From JAHJQQ01 sp963737555 (GTDB taxonomy: Bacteria > Pseudomonadota > Gammaproteobacteria > Thiohalobacterales > Thiohalobacteraceae), in the NCBI GenBank assembly GCA_963737555.1, contig CAVTTB010000007.1, forward strand, positions 124,001 to 188,000: 64,000 nucleotides of DNA, given 5' to 3'. How positions within the stretch are numbered: the stretch's first letter is position 1; each line of letters begins with the position of its first letter. A program made the position numbers and the translations under genes. Under the pieces are notes generated by a model. It saw nothing but the letters and a program-made list of their open reading frames with translations. It was not told the origin of the DNA and did no database searches. Below, piece after piece: positions 63,513 through 64,000 of the stretch.

Positions 63513-64000
63513 AGTCAGCCAGAGGCGCGTTCCAAAATCAAACTGCTCTTTACACGAGGCCCTTCGATCACCGCGCGACTGGTGGTGTTCGTGCTCGCAT
63601 CGGTGATTCTGATGACTGTCGATCATCGTCAGCATCACCTGGACTCCGCTGCGCGCCGATCTGTCGGTGCTCATGTACCCCATCCAGTATCCTGATCGAC
63701 CTGCCCAGCACCGCGGGCGACTGGATACAGGAATCGTTCGCCACGCGACGCAGCCTGCAGGAAGACAATGCGCGGCTGCGCGCGCAGCATTTATTGCTGC
63801 AGGCACGCCTGCAAAGATCCGATGCGCTGGAAGCGGAAAATCGCCGGCTGCGCGAACTGCTGGAATCTTCCTTCAAGGCCGGCGATCGCGTCCTGATCGC
63901 CGAATTGATGTCCGTGGATTTCGATCCCTACCGACATCAAGTGTTGGTGAACAAAGGCGAACGCGATGGTGTGTTCGTCGGCCAACCCGTGCTCGATGCC
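63513..64000 (+). CDS. mreC: Rod-shape-determining protein MreC, 5' part only, frameshifted (runs off the window)
   Basis: KLLFTRGPSITARLVVFVLASVILM is the N-terminal helix; ADLSVLMYPIQ and LIDLPSTAGDWIQESFATRRSLQEDNARLRAQHLLLQARL give the coiled coil; VLIAELMSVDFDPYRHQVLVNKGERDGVFVGQPVLD begins the beta domain. No good start codon is seen in the right frame, and indels near 63648 and 63685 are required, so the exact 5' end is uncertain. Downstream of mreB by about 70 nt; the 3' end lies outside the window. Confidence 0.88.

Overview
The window looks like a chromosomal segment of a sulfur-metabolising gammaproteobacterium of the Chromatiales / Ectothiorhodospiraceae type. Evidence: GC-rich coding sequence; gatCAB divergent from mreBC; the families DUF3301, DUF2333, YdcH, ZapE, TrhO and SelO; and sulfur-transfer proteins (TusA-like, DsrC with both redox cysteines, a double cNMP-binding/rhodanese protein next to a persulfide-dioxygenase-like MBL hydrolase). 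Placement is inference from gene content only; no 16S rRNA or tRNA gene was found.

Layout. 0-2.3 kb: end of a BtuC-type permease, BtuD-type ATPase, and an orphan methyltransferase-like gene. 2.2-9 kb: thioredoxin 2, a Cys-rich lipoprotein, a MarR-controlled operon (marR, SnoaL-like, MAPEG) with two matching operators, a tusA-tetR operon with a perfect palindromic operator, a second TetR regulator and an extended SDR. 9-13 kb: cobalamin riboswitch, BtuB-type receptor, TonB-like protein, PduO-type adenosyltransferase and DUF2322, which together with btuCD form a vitamin B12 uptake and activation region. 13-18 kb: MBL hydrolase, cupin, conserved hypotheticals, a DUF2384 (MbcA/ParS-like) protein and purT. 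18-26 kb: MBL plus cNMP-rhodanese pair, YgiQ, YdcH, DUF3301, a ferredoxin-type reductase and hypotheticals. 26-29 kb: a metK internal fragment between two ~50-bp direct repeats, a membrane-anchored predicted metalloprotease, arfB and msrB. 29-34.6 kb: DUF3616 and a glycerol / glycerophosphodiester set (FAD G3P dehydrogenase, GDPD, FGGY kinase). 34.6-40.7 kb: SlyD-type PPIase, the overlapping folE-selO-inositol monophosphatase operon, PilZ, dsrC. 40.8-47 kb: zapE, Bcp, trhO, YbaK-HDOD fusion, Crp/Fnr regulator with DUF2892, and tandem paralogous hypotheticals. 47-56.7 kb: DUF2333, SARP/BTAD regulator, alpha/beta hydrolase, an M48-like pseudoprotease with TPR-like tail, HerA-like ATPase operon, moeB-like E1. 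56.7-64 kb: AT-richer island, hairpin-rich repeat, hslO, gatB-gatA-gatC, and divergent mreB-mreC running off the end.

Many conserved genes carry single-base frameshifts (btuD, btuB, glpK, zapE, gatA/B/C, mreB/C and others). They are dense at 58.7-64 kb, where the genes are normally essential, and almost absent at 16-26 kb. I read most of them as uncorrected sequence indels rather than decay, and annotate the genes as CDS. The truncated metK and the headless ORF behind msrB are treated as real gene remnants.

The window also carries several dispersed repeats: a 97-bp element in two inverted copies (95/97 identical), REP-like hairpins, inverted GCCAAG-type repeats on both sides of gatB-gatA, and the ~50-bp direct repeats around the metK fragment. 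No CRISPR array, transposase, prophage or clear defence island was seen. The most unusual items are the metK cassette, the M48 pseudoprotease whose HExxH has become SALGG, repeat-derived sequence used as the GatB C-terminus, and the twin MarR operators.
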